Positions 13,617-19,318 of a stretch of DNA of 25,000 bases are shown here, piece after piece; the first letter of the stretch is position 1, and every line of letters begins with the position of its first letter. The position numbers and the translations under genes were made by a program. The DNA lies in the IMG/VR virus record IMGVR_UViG_3300031227_004784, positions 1-25,000 of that record. One strand, given 5' to 3'. A model generated the notes under the pieces. That model ran no database searches, was not told the DNA's origin, and was given only the letters and a program-made list of their open reading frames with translations. Source of the DNA: a virus.

Positions 13617-13790
13617 ATGAAGATTATATCGAAAGCACAACAGAGGTTGCTAGAGGTTCATTGTTTAGCAGAAAAGATTATTGATGAAATTGAAAGAACA
13701 CCGACTCATAACGACATTGAGCCGATGAAAGTATCGCAAGATTACATACTGGCACAAGCCTGTGCTATACTTGATATAGCATTAGCGTAA
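13617..13790 (+). CDS. small helical protein, 57 aa
   Basis: Starts MKIISKAQQRLLEVHC after GGGGAAGG; ends AQACAILDIALA. Two helices separated by a TPTHNDIEP turn. It has the same general helical pattern as the preceding 49-aa protein (LADxI versus LAEKI segments), so the two may be distant relatives; this is a weak visual impression. Function unknown. Confidence 0.7.
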   Translation: MKIISKAQQRLLEVHCLAEKIIDEIERTPTHNDIEPMKVSQDYILAQACAILDIALA

Positions 13791-13807
13791 ACAGGGGGAG
13801 GTGTAAG

Positions 13808-13960
13808 ATGTATATAGCAATATGTACTGCAACAGGTTTATTAGCAATAGGGCATGAAGAGGGACATTGTATTGAAATAAGCAGAGAAGATGTTATCCAG
13901 CTAAAGGATTTTCTGAAATGTACTGTTCTAACGAATATTGCCTCAAAAGATGAATTTTAA
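13808..13960 (+). CDS. small hypothetical protein, 50 aa
   Basis: Starts MYIAICTATGLLAIG after GGGGGAGGTG. Beta-like N-terminus and a helix at SREDVIQLKDFLK. Third gene in the rightward operon. Not recognised. Confidence 0.7.
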   Translation: MYIAICTATGLLAIGHEEGHCIEISREDVIQLKDFLKCTVLTNIASKDEF

Positions 13961-13987
13961 TGTAGCACAACATAAAGGAGGTGTCAG

Positions 13988-14158
13988 ATGAACAGGTACA
14001 GAGTAATTTTAGTACGAGAGGTTGACCTTGTGTGGCAAGAGGTTGATGCGAGGAGCAAGAAAGAGGCGAAGGAAAAGGCGTATGGCCTGTTTAATAAAAT
14101 TGATTCTAATGAATCAGACAGGTTAGAGGTTGAATTGTTAGAGGAAGAAGATGAATAA
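13988..14158 (+). CDS. small acidic protein, 56 aa
   Basis: Starts MNRYRVILVREVDLVWQEV after AAGGAGGTG. A strand-strand-helix pattern (RSKKEAKEKAYGLF) followed by an acidic tail LLEEEDE, similar in outline to many small phage proteins with a beta-beta-alpha domain. Not recognised. Ends 22 bases before the hydrolase start. Confidence 0.72.
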   Translation: MNRYRVILVREVDLVWQEVDARSKKEAKEKAYGLFNKIDSNESDRLEVELLEEEDE

Positions 14159-14180
14159 CCTTAATAGAAAGGGGTGTACT

Positions 14181-14600
14181 ATGTTTAGGGTATGTTTCGT
14201 AATATGTACAGTAATGATGTTTCTAGCCTCTTCCGCTCAAGCGGTTGAGCCACCTAACAACCTATATAAAGGCTTAATAGCCGAAGCTGTAGGTGAGGGC
14301 TATGAGGGTATGTTCGCGGTTGCTTGCTGTGTGCGTAATAGACTTGAAGAAGGCATGAACACGGGTCTATGCGGGCTCAAGCGAAAGGATATAGACAGTT
14401 TCGTAAAAAGACAAGGTAAGAGATATACGGTTATAGCACAACAAATAATCGTTGAGGTGTTCGAGAACAACGCTCCTGATGTCACAAACGGGGCGCTATA
14501 CTTTGAGAATATTGAGGCATTCGGGGTGCCGTATTTTGTGATACCTATGAATTTGTCACAGTCGGCGAAGATAGGGCTACACACCTTCTATAAGAAATAA
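14181..14600 (+). CDS. secreted SleB/CwlJ-like cell wall hydrolase
   Basis: Predicted peptidoglycan hydrolase of the SleB/Hydrolase_2 family (lytic transglycosylase-like), 139 residues. A signal peptide is visible: positive start, hydrophobic CFVICTVMMFLA, and an SAQA site near residue 21, so the mature protein is about 118 residues, near the size of a bare catalytic domain. Catalytic glutamate candidate is E35 in AEAVGEGYEG, followed by AVACCVRNR, and the typical end DVTNGALYF...GLHTFYK. AAAGGGG before the ATG at 14181 was preferred over an in-frame ATG at 14151. Known members open spore cortex or cell wall. It is in an early-type operon far from the late genes, so a role other than final lysis is possible. 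Confidence 0.88.
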   Translation: MFRVCFVICTVMMFLASSAQAVEPPNNLYKGLIAEAVGEGYEGMFAVACCVRNRLEEGMNTGLCGLKRKDIDSFVKRQGKRYTVIAQQIIVEVFENNAPDVTNGALYFENIEAFGVPYFVIPMNLSQSAKIGLHTFYKK

Positions 14601-14611
14601 GGGAGAATACA

Positions 14612-14812
14612 ATGAAGACTTATGAGGTCAATGTTATCGTAATAGCTGATGAGGGTACAACAGATACACAGATAGGATCCGCTATATCCGAGATCCTACA
14701 TAACGGGCTAGTCAATAGGGAATACGACTATATCGGCTCTGCTGATGTTGAGGCATCAGATGAGATGTCACAAGATATGGCTCCCCTAGTCATACCCTGC
14801 ATAAGACAGTAG
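14612..14812 (+). CDS. small hypothetical protein, 66 aa
   Basis: Starts MKTYEVNVIVIADEGTTD after AGGGAG. A strand, then helix IGSAISEILHNGL, then another strand, ending APLVIPCIRQ: a compact alpha/beta domain reminiscent of the beta-alpha-beta pattern in small uncharacterised phage proteins. Last gene before the terminator. Confidence 0.7.
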   Translation: MKTYEVNVIVIADEGTTDTQIGSAISEILHNGLVNREYDYIGSADVEASDEMSQDMAPLVIPCIRQ

Positions 14813-14827
14813 GTTTAATAGAGGTTA

Positions 14828-14862
14828 AACATTTGCGTTATTTCCCTAACGCATTTGTTTTG
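14828..14862 (+). terminator. rho-independent terminator
   Basis: TGCGTTA/TAACGCA seven-base stem with a six-base loop, extended through a 2x2 internal loop by AACA/TGTT, then a T-rich run (TTTTG). It closes the 13.4-14.8 kb rightward unit. Confidence 0.75.
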
Positions 14863-15393
14863 AGCTACTTAGGTGAACTCCACATACAACTCGGCGGCAG
14901 AGAGAGATAAAACCCTCTCCCTTAATAACATATAGAGAGTACCTAGAGTAAGAGACAGGCTTAGGCATAGTGTATATTAACACGATAACAGGTCTTTCCA
15001 GCATTAAGGTGACCTTGTGTTGAGCCTGTTGTCTAACCAGTTTAAGCACAAAACCATAGCAGGTGCCTTAGCACCTCTCTCTTATTTCTGTCTAGCCTCG
15101 TCGAGGTTTTCCTCAGAACGACTCTCTCACTACCCAGCACCTTAATCAGGTTCCTCGTGTCTAGCCGCTTTCAGGGCAACCTTGGAAAGGTCTCTTGTCT
15201 AACCGCGAAGTGGAAGGTTCCGCCCGAAATTGGGAACCTGCATCAGGTTCGCCTGTCTAGCCTAGAAGAGGGCAAAAAAAAAGAGAGAAAAAAAGCGAAC
15301 AAAAAAGAAACTTTTAAAAAACTCTTAAAAAGCTTATTAAGTGCTTTATATAAGAGTATCACAAATAACCTCATAAGACGCTTTTTACTGTAA
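14863..15393. ncRNA. gene-free, hairpin-rich region: candidate structured RNA or origin
   Basis: No convincing gene over more than 500 bases. It holds many potential stems: GAGAG/CTCTC near 14900-14920; AGGTGC-CTTA-GCACCT at 15061-15076; AGGTTCC/GGAACCT and the competing GAACCTG-CAT-CAGGTTC at about 15214-15250; and a long-range nine-base pair ATTAAGGTG (15003-15011) with CACCTTAAT (15138-15146). Five TGTCTARCC copies lie between stems. After 15270 it becomes A-rich with long A-runs. No promoter was seen at its left edge, so transcription is unproven; an iteron-plus-AT-rich replication origin is the main alternative. Confidence 0.4.
15030..15262 (+). repeat. five direct copies of TGTCTARCC
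   Basis: Copies at 15030-15038, 15089-15097, 15158-15166, 15196-15204 and 15254-15262, all on the plus strand, at spacings of 59, 69, 38 and 58 bases. The third and fifth share a longer unit beginning ATCAGGTTC (15145-15166 and 15242-15262). Spacing is too irregular and units too short for CRISPR. Confidence 0.7.
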
Positions 15394-15424
15394 GAGCTTT
15401 TCGCCTGTTAGAGCTGAAAAGCTC
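15394..15424. other. perfect inverted repeat before a promoter
   Basis: GAGCTTTTC (15394-15402) and GAAAAGCTC (15416-15424) are perfect nine-base arms around 13 bases. No T-run follows on either strand, so it may be an operator or RNA stem, located 25 bases upstream of the -35 box at 15450. Confidence 0.5.
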
Positions 15425-15449
15425 AAAGAGAAAAAAGACGAATTAAAAC

Positions 15450-15478
15450 TTGACACATGTATTTATATAGTGTATACT
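15450..15478 (+). promoter_or_regulatory. promoter of the 133-aa basic protein gene
   Basis: TTGACA at 15450-15455, 17 bases, TATACT at 15473-15478. Unlike the other promoters here the bases before the -10 box are GTG rather than TGA. Predicted start about 59 bases before the ATG. Confidence 0.82.
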
Positions 15479-15508
15479 TAGCTATGACAGTTTAATAAAC
15501 GTAACATA

Positions 15509-15527
15509 ACGCATGCGTGTAGCATGC
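15509..15527. promoter_or_regulatory. GCATGC palindrome pair, candidate operator
   Basis: ACGCATGCGT (15509-15518) is a perfect palindrome, and a second GCATGC follows at 15522-15527, between the predicted transcription start and the ATG of the basic protein. It could be an autoregulatory operator or a hairpin that hides the weak ribosome binding site. Confidence 0.4.
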
Positions 15528-15543
15528 AGAGAGTGAGCGAAAC

Positions 15544-15945
15544 ATGAAAAGCAAGAAGATAGTAAAGCGTATAGAAGATGCACGTAGTCGAGAGCGTGAG
15601 CGTGTACTGTATGATTTTGATAGCAAAAAATTTGTTATTAATGTCAGCACAACGTTTAACGATAACAAAGTGAGTATAGCAAAAGCTGATATACTTGCAT
15701 TGATTGCGCATGTCAATGATAAGCATGTTTTTTATGCTTATGTCAATAAGAGTATAAAGCTGTTGCGTCAGTTAGAGTGTGACGCACAAGCAAGAAAAGA
15801 ACAACTTTGCAAAAACACGCAATACGATTCACGCAAGAAACTGATTGCTATTTGTCAGCATATAGCACTCAGCGTGTTAAAGCAAAAGAGCAAGAGCAAG
15901 AGCAAGACAACAAAACGCGTGAGCAAGAAAATATCAAGTAAATAA
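15544..15945 (+). CDS. basic protein of unknown function, 133 aa, single-gene unit
   Basis: Starts MKSKKIVKRIEDARSRERER. The central part has strand and helix segments (FDSKKFVINVSTTFNDNK, ADILALIAHVN); the tail is a run of Lys/Ser repeats from AGCAAG codons (KSKSKSKTTKRVSKK). Very positive charge suggests nucleic acid binding. It is alone between its own strong promoter (15450-15478) and a very strong terminator (15968-16008), with palindromes in its leader and only a weak GAGTGAG ribosome binding site. This layout fits a regulator or an abundant small binding protein. No family recognised. Confidence 0.75.
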   Translation: MKSKKIVKRIEDARSRERERVLYDFDSKKFVINVSTTFNDNKVSIAKADILALIAHVNDKHVFYAYVNKSIKLLRQLECDAQARKEQLCKNTQYDSRKKLIAICQHIALSVLKQKSKSKSKTTKRVSKKISSK

Positions 15946-15967
15946 AATCTTGATATATTAAACTGTC

Positions 15968-16008
15968 AAGTGACAGTAAGAGAAGTTTTCTTACTGTCAC
16001 TTTTTTTT
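15968..16008 (+). terminator. strong rho-independent terminator
   Basis: A perfect 14-base stem, AAGTGACAGTAAGA with TCTTACTGTCACTT, around a 7-base loop, followed directly by a run of T. The best terminator in the window; it ends the 15544 gene unit. Confidence 0.92.
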
Positions 16009-16065
16009 GTTTAAAGTTGTAGAAAGGATACATGTTTTTTCTGTAGCGGAACTAGGTCTCCAAGA

Positions 16066-16191
16066 ATGCCTCAGCAAATCCTCATTATCATATATCCAAA
16101 AGTGTCACAGAGTGTACTCTCTCCGGAAAATATAAAAAAATACCAGGATGAGTTTAACTTTATAGCGACGAGGAAGGGAGAAAGTACTTGA
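16066..16191 (+). CDS. possible small protein, 41 aa
   Basis: Starts MPQQILIIIYPKVSQSVLS and ends over the next promoter's -35 box. Composition is protein-like, but the ribosome binding site is weak (AGGTC) and no promoter lies between it and the terminator at 15968-16008. Doubtful. If not real, 16009-16187 holds nothing I can identify. Confidence 0.25.
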   Translation: MPQQILIIIYPKVSQSVLSPENIKKYQDEFNFIATRKGEST

Positions 16192-16216
16192 CAAATGAGG
16201 TTTTATGTGATATACT
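16188..16216 (+). promoter_or_regulatory. promoter of the membrane-microprotein unit
   Basis: TTGACA at 16188-16193, 17 bases, TATACT at 16211-16216, with TGA before the -10 box. Only six bases separate the -10 box from the first ATG at 16223, so transcription should start on or next to the start codon. Confidence 0.85.
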
Positions 16217-16222
16217 AGATAC

Positions 16223-16381
16223 ATGATATTAAAATTCCTAGATACACTACTGTCTATTATACTAATTCTGTCAGTGCAAATAGCTGGTCTGATATTTGTG
16301 GCATTCATCTGCGCACTCCCGTTCTTGTTTGTCTTTGGAGTCATATTCGTGATATGTCAGATGATAGGAGCTGTACTGTAA
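16223..16381 (+). CDS. small membrane protein, 52 aa, apparently leaderless
   Basis: Sequence MILKFLDTLLSIILILS followed by AGLIFVAFICALPFLFVFGVIFVI: two closely spaced or one long hydrophobic segment, almost no charge. No ribosome binding site can exist upstream because the ATG sits seven bases after the -10 box. Small hydrophobic phage proteins include holins, anti-holins and superinfection-exclusion factors; the sequence does not choose among them. Followed by a coupled second membrane protein. Confidence 0.72.
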   Translation: MILKFLDTLLSIILILSVQIAGLIFVAFICALPFLFVFGVIFVICQMIGAVL

Positions 16382-16390
16382 GGAGGTAAC

Positions 16391-16516
16391 ATGTTTGATA
16401 TTCTACTCAATATATTCTTTGCGATAGTCATTCTATGGATCAGCATTATGATGTGCTTTGCACTTGTCCTGTGTTCGCAGGTCATGTGGTACGAATGGAA
16501 GCATAGAAATGATTAA
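16391..16516 (+). CDS. small membrane protein, 41 aa
   Basis: AAGGAGGTAAC precedes the ATG. One transmembrane segment (ILLNIFFAIVILWISIMMCFALVL, about residues 4-27) and a short charged tail MWYEWKHRND predicted on the cytoplasmic side. No family recognised. Confidence 0.75.
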   Translation: MFDILLNIFFAIVILWISIMMCFALVLCSQVMWYEWKHRND

Positions 16517-16604
16517 TCGTCCACCGTTATTCCATAAGCTTCGACAGAAACCCTTCTTTTATAACATCCTCGAACCATACACCCACAGGCATGTACAACA
16601 TTGA
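16509..16604 (+). CDS. possible tiny protein, 31 aa
   Basis: Starts MINRPPLFHKLRQ; its ATG overlaps the stop of the preceding gene by eight bases, suggesting coupling. Basic and aromatic (KPFFYNILEPYTH). Support is positional only. Confidence 0.4.
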   Translation: MINRPPLFHKLRQKPFFYNILEPYTHRHVQH

Positions 16605-16646
16605 GAGGTCTCTCGTGGACGTCCATCGTTCAGGTCAAAGTTTATA

Positions 16647-16736
16647 ATGTGTGCCAGGATCTGCGTGGCGCTCATAGCGCTCGTGCTTGGAGTACTACTG
16701 CTGTCAATGCTTATCTACTACCAGGGGGTTATATGA
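16647..16736 (+). CDS. possible membrane microprotein, 29 aa
   Basis: MCARICVALIALVLGVLLLS followed by MLIYYQGVI: a single clear transmembrane helix. Its TGA overlaps the ATG of the next gene as ATGA, which argues for translation; the ribosome binding site (CAGGTC, distant) is weak. Confidence 0.5.
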   Translation: MCARICVALIALVLGVLLLSMLIYYQGVI

Positions 16737-17005
16737 CGACTGAGCAATGGAAACACCTTACGACTGAAGACCTTGATAAGCGTGTAGAAGTCACTTGGAT
16801 CGACCCACAAGCTACCGTCAGAGTGCTTCTATCTGAATTCATACTGAACCCATGGCATATTGAGAAGACTATTGGCTATGTGAAGCACGCCAGCGACCAG
16901 CTCTTGGTAATCAGTCCCTCCATGAGTATTGAACTCTCAGACGATGAAATGGACTGTTATTCGATACATACAGCGTTGATTATAAAGATAGAGCGTATAA
17001 CATGA
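16733..17005 (+). CDS. hypothetical protein, 90 aa
   Basis: Starts MTTEQWKHLTTEDLDKRVEV after GGGGG. A longer frame from a TTG at 16601 exists but overlaps the microprotein in another frame and was rejected. Alternating strands (VEVTWIDPQATVRVLLSEF, QLLVISPSMSIELS) suggest a small beta-barrel. Not recognised; linked by ATGA overlaps on both sides. Confidence 0.75.
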   Translation: MTTEQWKHLTTEDLDKRVEVTWIDPQATVRVLLSEFILNPWHIEKTIGYVKHASDQLLVISPSMSIELSDDEMDCYSIHTALIIKIERIT

Positions 17006-17196
17006 AGGGATTGTGCTTAACTGAGTCACCTTACAACTGGGAGATAGTAGAAGGGATTATGAAGATTATGGAACATGTAGTGAGAACTCGTCAGCCTAAT
17101 GAATTTGGGGAGAAATTCTCATGCTTCCGCGGTGAAGGGGTAATAGCGAAAGACATTTATGATTATGTCAAAGAGCACAAAGAGGAGATTAAGTAA
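17002..17196 (+). CDS. hypothetical protein, 64 aa
   Basis: Starts MKGLCLTESPYNWEIVEGI by ATGA overlap with the previous gene. Ends AKDIYDYVKEHKEEIK. Two helices around a RTRQPNEFGEKFSCFRGEG loop. Not recognised. Confidence 0.7.
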   Translation: MKGLCLTESPYNWEIVEGIMKIMEHVVRTRQPNEFGEKFSCFRGEGVIAKDIYDYVKEHKEEIK

Positions 17197-17552
17197 TGCA
17201 TAAAGAACAAGCGCAAGCATTCAATCAGGATATAAGTGAGCAGATACAGGTGTTACGCGATAAACTTGTATCGAAAATGCGTGTTCGGGTCGTAGAAAGA
17301 ATAGAAGGTGGCCGTCGGCAAACGGTCGAAAGCTTTGACACAGACTATATCAACTTTGATGATTCCAGCTTGTTATATAAAGACTTACGTGCTAAATACA
17401 GTGATGTAAAGCAGTTCTTTGTCGTGTTAGAGCCGATAGAGGAGCGTAAGCGTTCAGTGCAGGTGGTACTGCCACGGAGAACTGATGACGAGAGAGACCC
17501 ACCTTCCAGCATGAAGACACCTGACGGAGTAGACCCATTCGCGGAAGCGTAA
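17196..17552 (+). CDS. hypothetical protein, 118 aa
   Basis: The ATG shares one base with the previous stop (TAATG) and follows GAGGAG. N-terminal helix (EQAQAFNQDISEQIQVLRDKL in part), then strands (RVRVVERIEGGRRQTVESFD, QFFVVLEPIEE), and a disordered Pro/Asp tail ending VDPFAEA. The acidic C-terminal DPF-type ending is reminiscent of SSB-interaction tails, but this is only a resemblance. Last gene before the terminator at 17592. Confidence 0.75.
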   Translation: MHKEQAQAFNQDISEQIQVLRDKLVSKMRVRVVERIEGGRRQTVESFDTDYINFDDSSLLYKDLRAKYSDVKQFFVVLEPIEERKRSVQVVLPRRTDDERDPPSSMKTPDGVDPFAEA

Positions 17553-17591
17553 GTATGTAGTAGACAATTAATAGTAGTAAGGAGCCTTGAC

Positions 17592-17633
17592 GGGCGTTGA
17601 TTTGCAGAAATGTAGATTGACGCTCTTTTTTTT
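17592..17633 (+). terminator. probable rho-independent terminator
   Basis: GGGCGTTGAT pairs with ATTGACGCTC (ten positions including G-U pairs) across a 14-base loop, followed by eight T. It lies directly before the ribosome binding site of the sigma-like gene, so it may be a partial terminator controlling entry into the late region. Confidence 0.7.
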
Positions 17634-17642
17634 GGAGGTATA

Positions 17643-17930
17643 ATGACGAAACGAATGCATGATATAGAACGACAGCGGGAGCTGAAACGATTGATTGACG
17701 AGCAGAGCGATGACCTATCATCAAGCATCATCTTCCCTGAACTCATACGTCCAATACGACCTGAGGTACTCGTGGGACTTAAGCTCAAAGAAAAGGCAGC
17801 ACTTATCCTAAGTGTAATAGCCTCAATGACTAACGAGGAAATTGGCGAGATAATGCACTGCAATGAGTCTGACGTAAGATATTGCAAGAGAATGGGTTAC
17901 AAGAAGTTACATGAAAAATACGATGGTTAA
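17643..17930 (+). CDS. sigma-70 region-4-like (ArpU-type) transcription regulator
   Basis: Predicted DNA-binding regulator, 95 residues. The C-terminal half (residues 44-93) reads like sigma region 4: LKLKEKAALILSVIASM, then TNEEIGEIMHCNESDVRY as helix-turn-helix, then CKRMGYKKLHEKY. The N-terminal half is charged helix. ArpU/RinA-type proteins with this fold sit just upstream of terminase genes in many Gram-positive phages and activate late transcription. Position and fold fit that role. GGAGG precedes the ATG, just after a probable terminator. Confidence 0.78.
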   Translation: MTKRMHDIERQRELKRLIDEQSDDLSSSIIFPELIRPIRPEVLVGLKLKEKAALILSVIASMTNEEIGEIMHCNESDVRYCKRMGYKKLHEKYDG

Positions 17931-17963
17931 ATTGGCGATTTTCGCAACCTTATGAGAGGTATT

Positions 17964-18086
17964 ATGTATAAATATCGTTATAGCAGGTTTAAAGTAGCGT
18001 TTTATCAGTTGCTTGAACTCGACGATGATACGCGCACAGAAATCAAATTTCTTAACACGATGCAGAAAAAAGAGGGCTGTGGCTGA
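17964..18086 (+). CDS. small hypothetical protein, 40 aa
   Basis: Starts MYKYRYSRFKVAFYQLLEL after GAGAGGT. Basic N-terminus and helix; ends KKEGCG. Support is the ribosome binding site, position and protein-like sequence. Confidence 0.55.
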   Translation: MYKYRYSRFKVAFYQLLELDDDTRTEIKFLNTMQKKEGCG

Positions 18087-18291
18087 AATAAGTCATAATA
18101 CGGACTAAGGCACGTTGCCGGCGGGGATTACTTGCGTGAGGCTAACAGTGTAGCGCAAGTAGTTGACGCAGAAAAAAGGAAAGCAAAAAGATAATCTTTC
18201 CCGTAACGGTCACGTCAGTTACACTCACACAGAGTGCAGATTACTGACGCGCATAGGTAAAGCAACAATCCTATCAGCTCTCAATTATACT
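18087..18291 (+). promoter_or_regulatory. intergenic region with two inverted repeats before the late genes
   Basis: ACTTGCG (18130-18136) with CGCAAGT (18154-18160), and CGTCAGT (18213-18219) with ACTGACG (18243-18249) enclosing a CACTC/GAGTG stem. An open frame from a TTG at 18163 crosses this region without a ribosome binding site. No TTGACA/TATACT promoter is present, so a late promoter depending on the sigma-like regulator, or a packaging site next to the terminase genes, are candidates. Confidence 0.4.
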
Positions 18292-18501
18292 ATGACAAAC
18301 ATACTGAAACAACTCACGGAATTCGCTGAAACTCAGGCAGAGAGACGAAATGTAGATAAACAAATATTCGTCTGGGCGGTCTTATGTTTTTGTGATTTTA
18401 TACGCAAGCACGGGTACGAGCTTGTATACAGGGGGAAGAAGCATGAAAAACAGAATATTCGGGAAGCAAAACGGTCCGGAGAATCCAGTGCCACCCTTTG
18501 A
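18292..18501 (+). CDS. hypothetical helical protein, 69 aa (start uncertain)
   Basis: Sequence MTNILKQLTEFAETQAERRN, then IFVWAVLCFCDFIRKHGYELVYRG, a compact helical protein with a hydrophobic core. The start has no clear ribosome binding site; a TTG at 18163 would add 43 residues encoded over inverted repeats. The C-terminal 19 residues overlap the next gene. Not recognised. Confidence 0.5.
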   Translation: MTNILKQLTEFAETQAERRNVDKQIFVWAVLCFCDFIRKHGYELVYRGKKHEKQNIREAKRSGESSATL

Positions 18502-18751
18502 TGGCTATCAAAAGTTTGTGCTTGGTAAACGACAGTCTGGACCTGACTTGAGACAGAAATTTTTCTTCTTACTTGGTTTATTCGCCTTCTGGGTCGTGCT
18601 GAGCGTTGGATTTGCTTATGCATTGATGATTCTCTTACAATCCATTGCTTTTATACCAAAAAGCTTTAGTATCTCAGTTCTTGATATACTTAAAATACAA
18701 TTAATCTTTACTATTATATGGGCTATCAAAAAAGCGTTTCCATTGATGTGA
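18443..18751 (+). CDS. two-pass membrane protein, 102 aa
   Basis: Starts MKNRIFGKQNGPENPVPPF after GGGGGAAG. Two transmembrane segments: FFFLLGLFAFWVVLSVGFAY (about residues 39-58) and a second hydrophobic C-terminal part (IQLIFTIIWAIKKAF). A Pro/Gly-rich cytoplasmic N-terminus precedes them. Possibly holin-like by topology, but located before the terminase genes; unrecognised. Confidence 0.7.
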   Translation: MKNRIFGKQNGPENPVPPFDGYQKFVLGKRQSGPDLRQKFFFLLGLFAFWVVLSVGFAYALMILLQSIAFIPKSFSISVLDILKIQLIFTIIWAIKKAFPLM

Positions 18752-18754
18752 ACT

Positions 18755-19318
18755 ATGGCTGACAAACTTACGTTCCAGACACATCCATTGAAGAATGACA
18801 TCATCGCAAGATGGGATAACGGCGAGAACAACACTCAAATATACAATTGGCTCAAGAAAGAGCATCTCACGCTTGTTATAAGTCACGCCACGCTCTGTAA
18901 ACACTACGCTCGCTATGCTTTTAATAAGAAACACGTTGAATCCGCAGATATACAACGCATGGAGCGCGAAAAGAAGAAGAAAAAAGAGGTTCCCATAGAA
19001 GTTATCTTGTGGGAAACGATACAGCAGTGTCGAAAAAAGAAAAAAGACACCACTATCTCAGTAAAAGATTGGCAATACTTAGACCAACAGCTTCAAGCGG
19101 CAATTGAGAAACTGATGCGCATCAAGACTGTTTCTGGCGATGAACGTGACATCAGTAGCTTTCTGGCTGAGGTTTTCTCTAAACTTGAGGCGGGTCATGA
19201 TGTTGAGCTTGCAGACATCAAACCTAAAGAATTGACTGATGACGAGAAGCTTAAGATTGCCCAAGGAGTAGACAGTGAGGATAAAGTGGAAGCCCCAATA
19301 CCTCCCGAAACTAGCTGA
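18755..19318 (+). CDS. terS: putative terminase small subunit
   Basis: Predicted DNA-recognition subunit of the packaging motor, 187 residues. An N-terminal helix-turn-helix is suggested by NDIIARWDNGENNTQIYNWL and SHATLCKHYARYAF (about residues 14-55), followed by a Lys-rich linker and a helical region for oligomerisation (WQYLDQQLQAAIEKLM), then an acidic tail. Overlap with the large terminase gene by 44 bases is the main support; sequence similarity itself is weak. No ribosome binding site is obvious. Confidence 0.7.
   Translation: MADKLTFQTHPLKNDIIARWDNGENNTQIYNWLKKEHLTLVISHATLCKHYARYAFNKKHVESADIQRMEREKKKKKEVPIEVILWETIQQCRKKKKDTTISVKDWQYLDQQLQAAIEKLMRIKTVSGDERDISSFLAEVFSKLEAGHDVELADIKPKELTDDEKLKIAQGVDSEDKVEAPIPPETS

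Noticed and set aside
15030-15262. CRISPR-like array
   Set aside because: Repeats are only nine bases, spacing is irregular (38-69), and flanking stems differ.
15030-15262. tRNA genes with anticodon-loop-like TGTCTARCC
   Set aside because: The bases flanking each copy do not form a five-pair anticodon stem, and no GTTCRA T-loop is correctly placed.
15157-15393. Plus-strand frame of 78 codons in the repeat region
   Set aside because: GTG start without ribosome binding site; the Lys-rich second half is simply the A-rich tract, and the first half lies over hairpins and repeats.
18098-18112. T7-like promoter start (TAATACGGACT)
   Set aside because: Only the first part resembles the T7 consensus, the rest does not match, and no phage RNA polymerase gene is visible.
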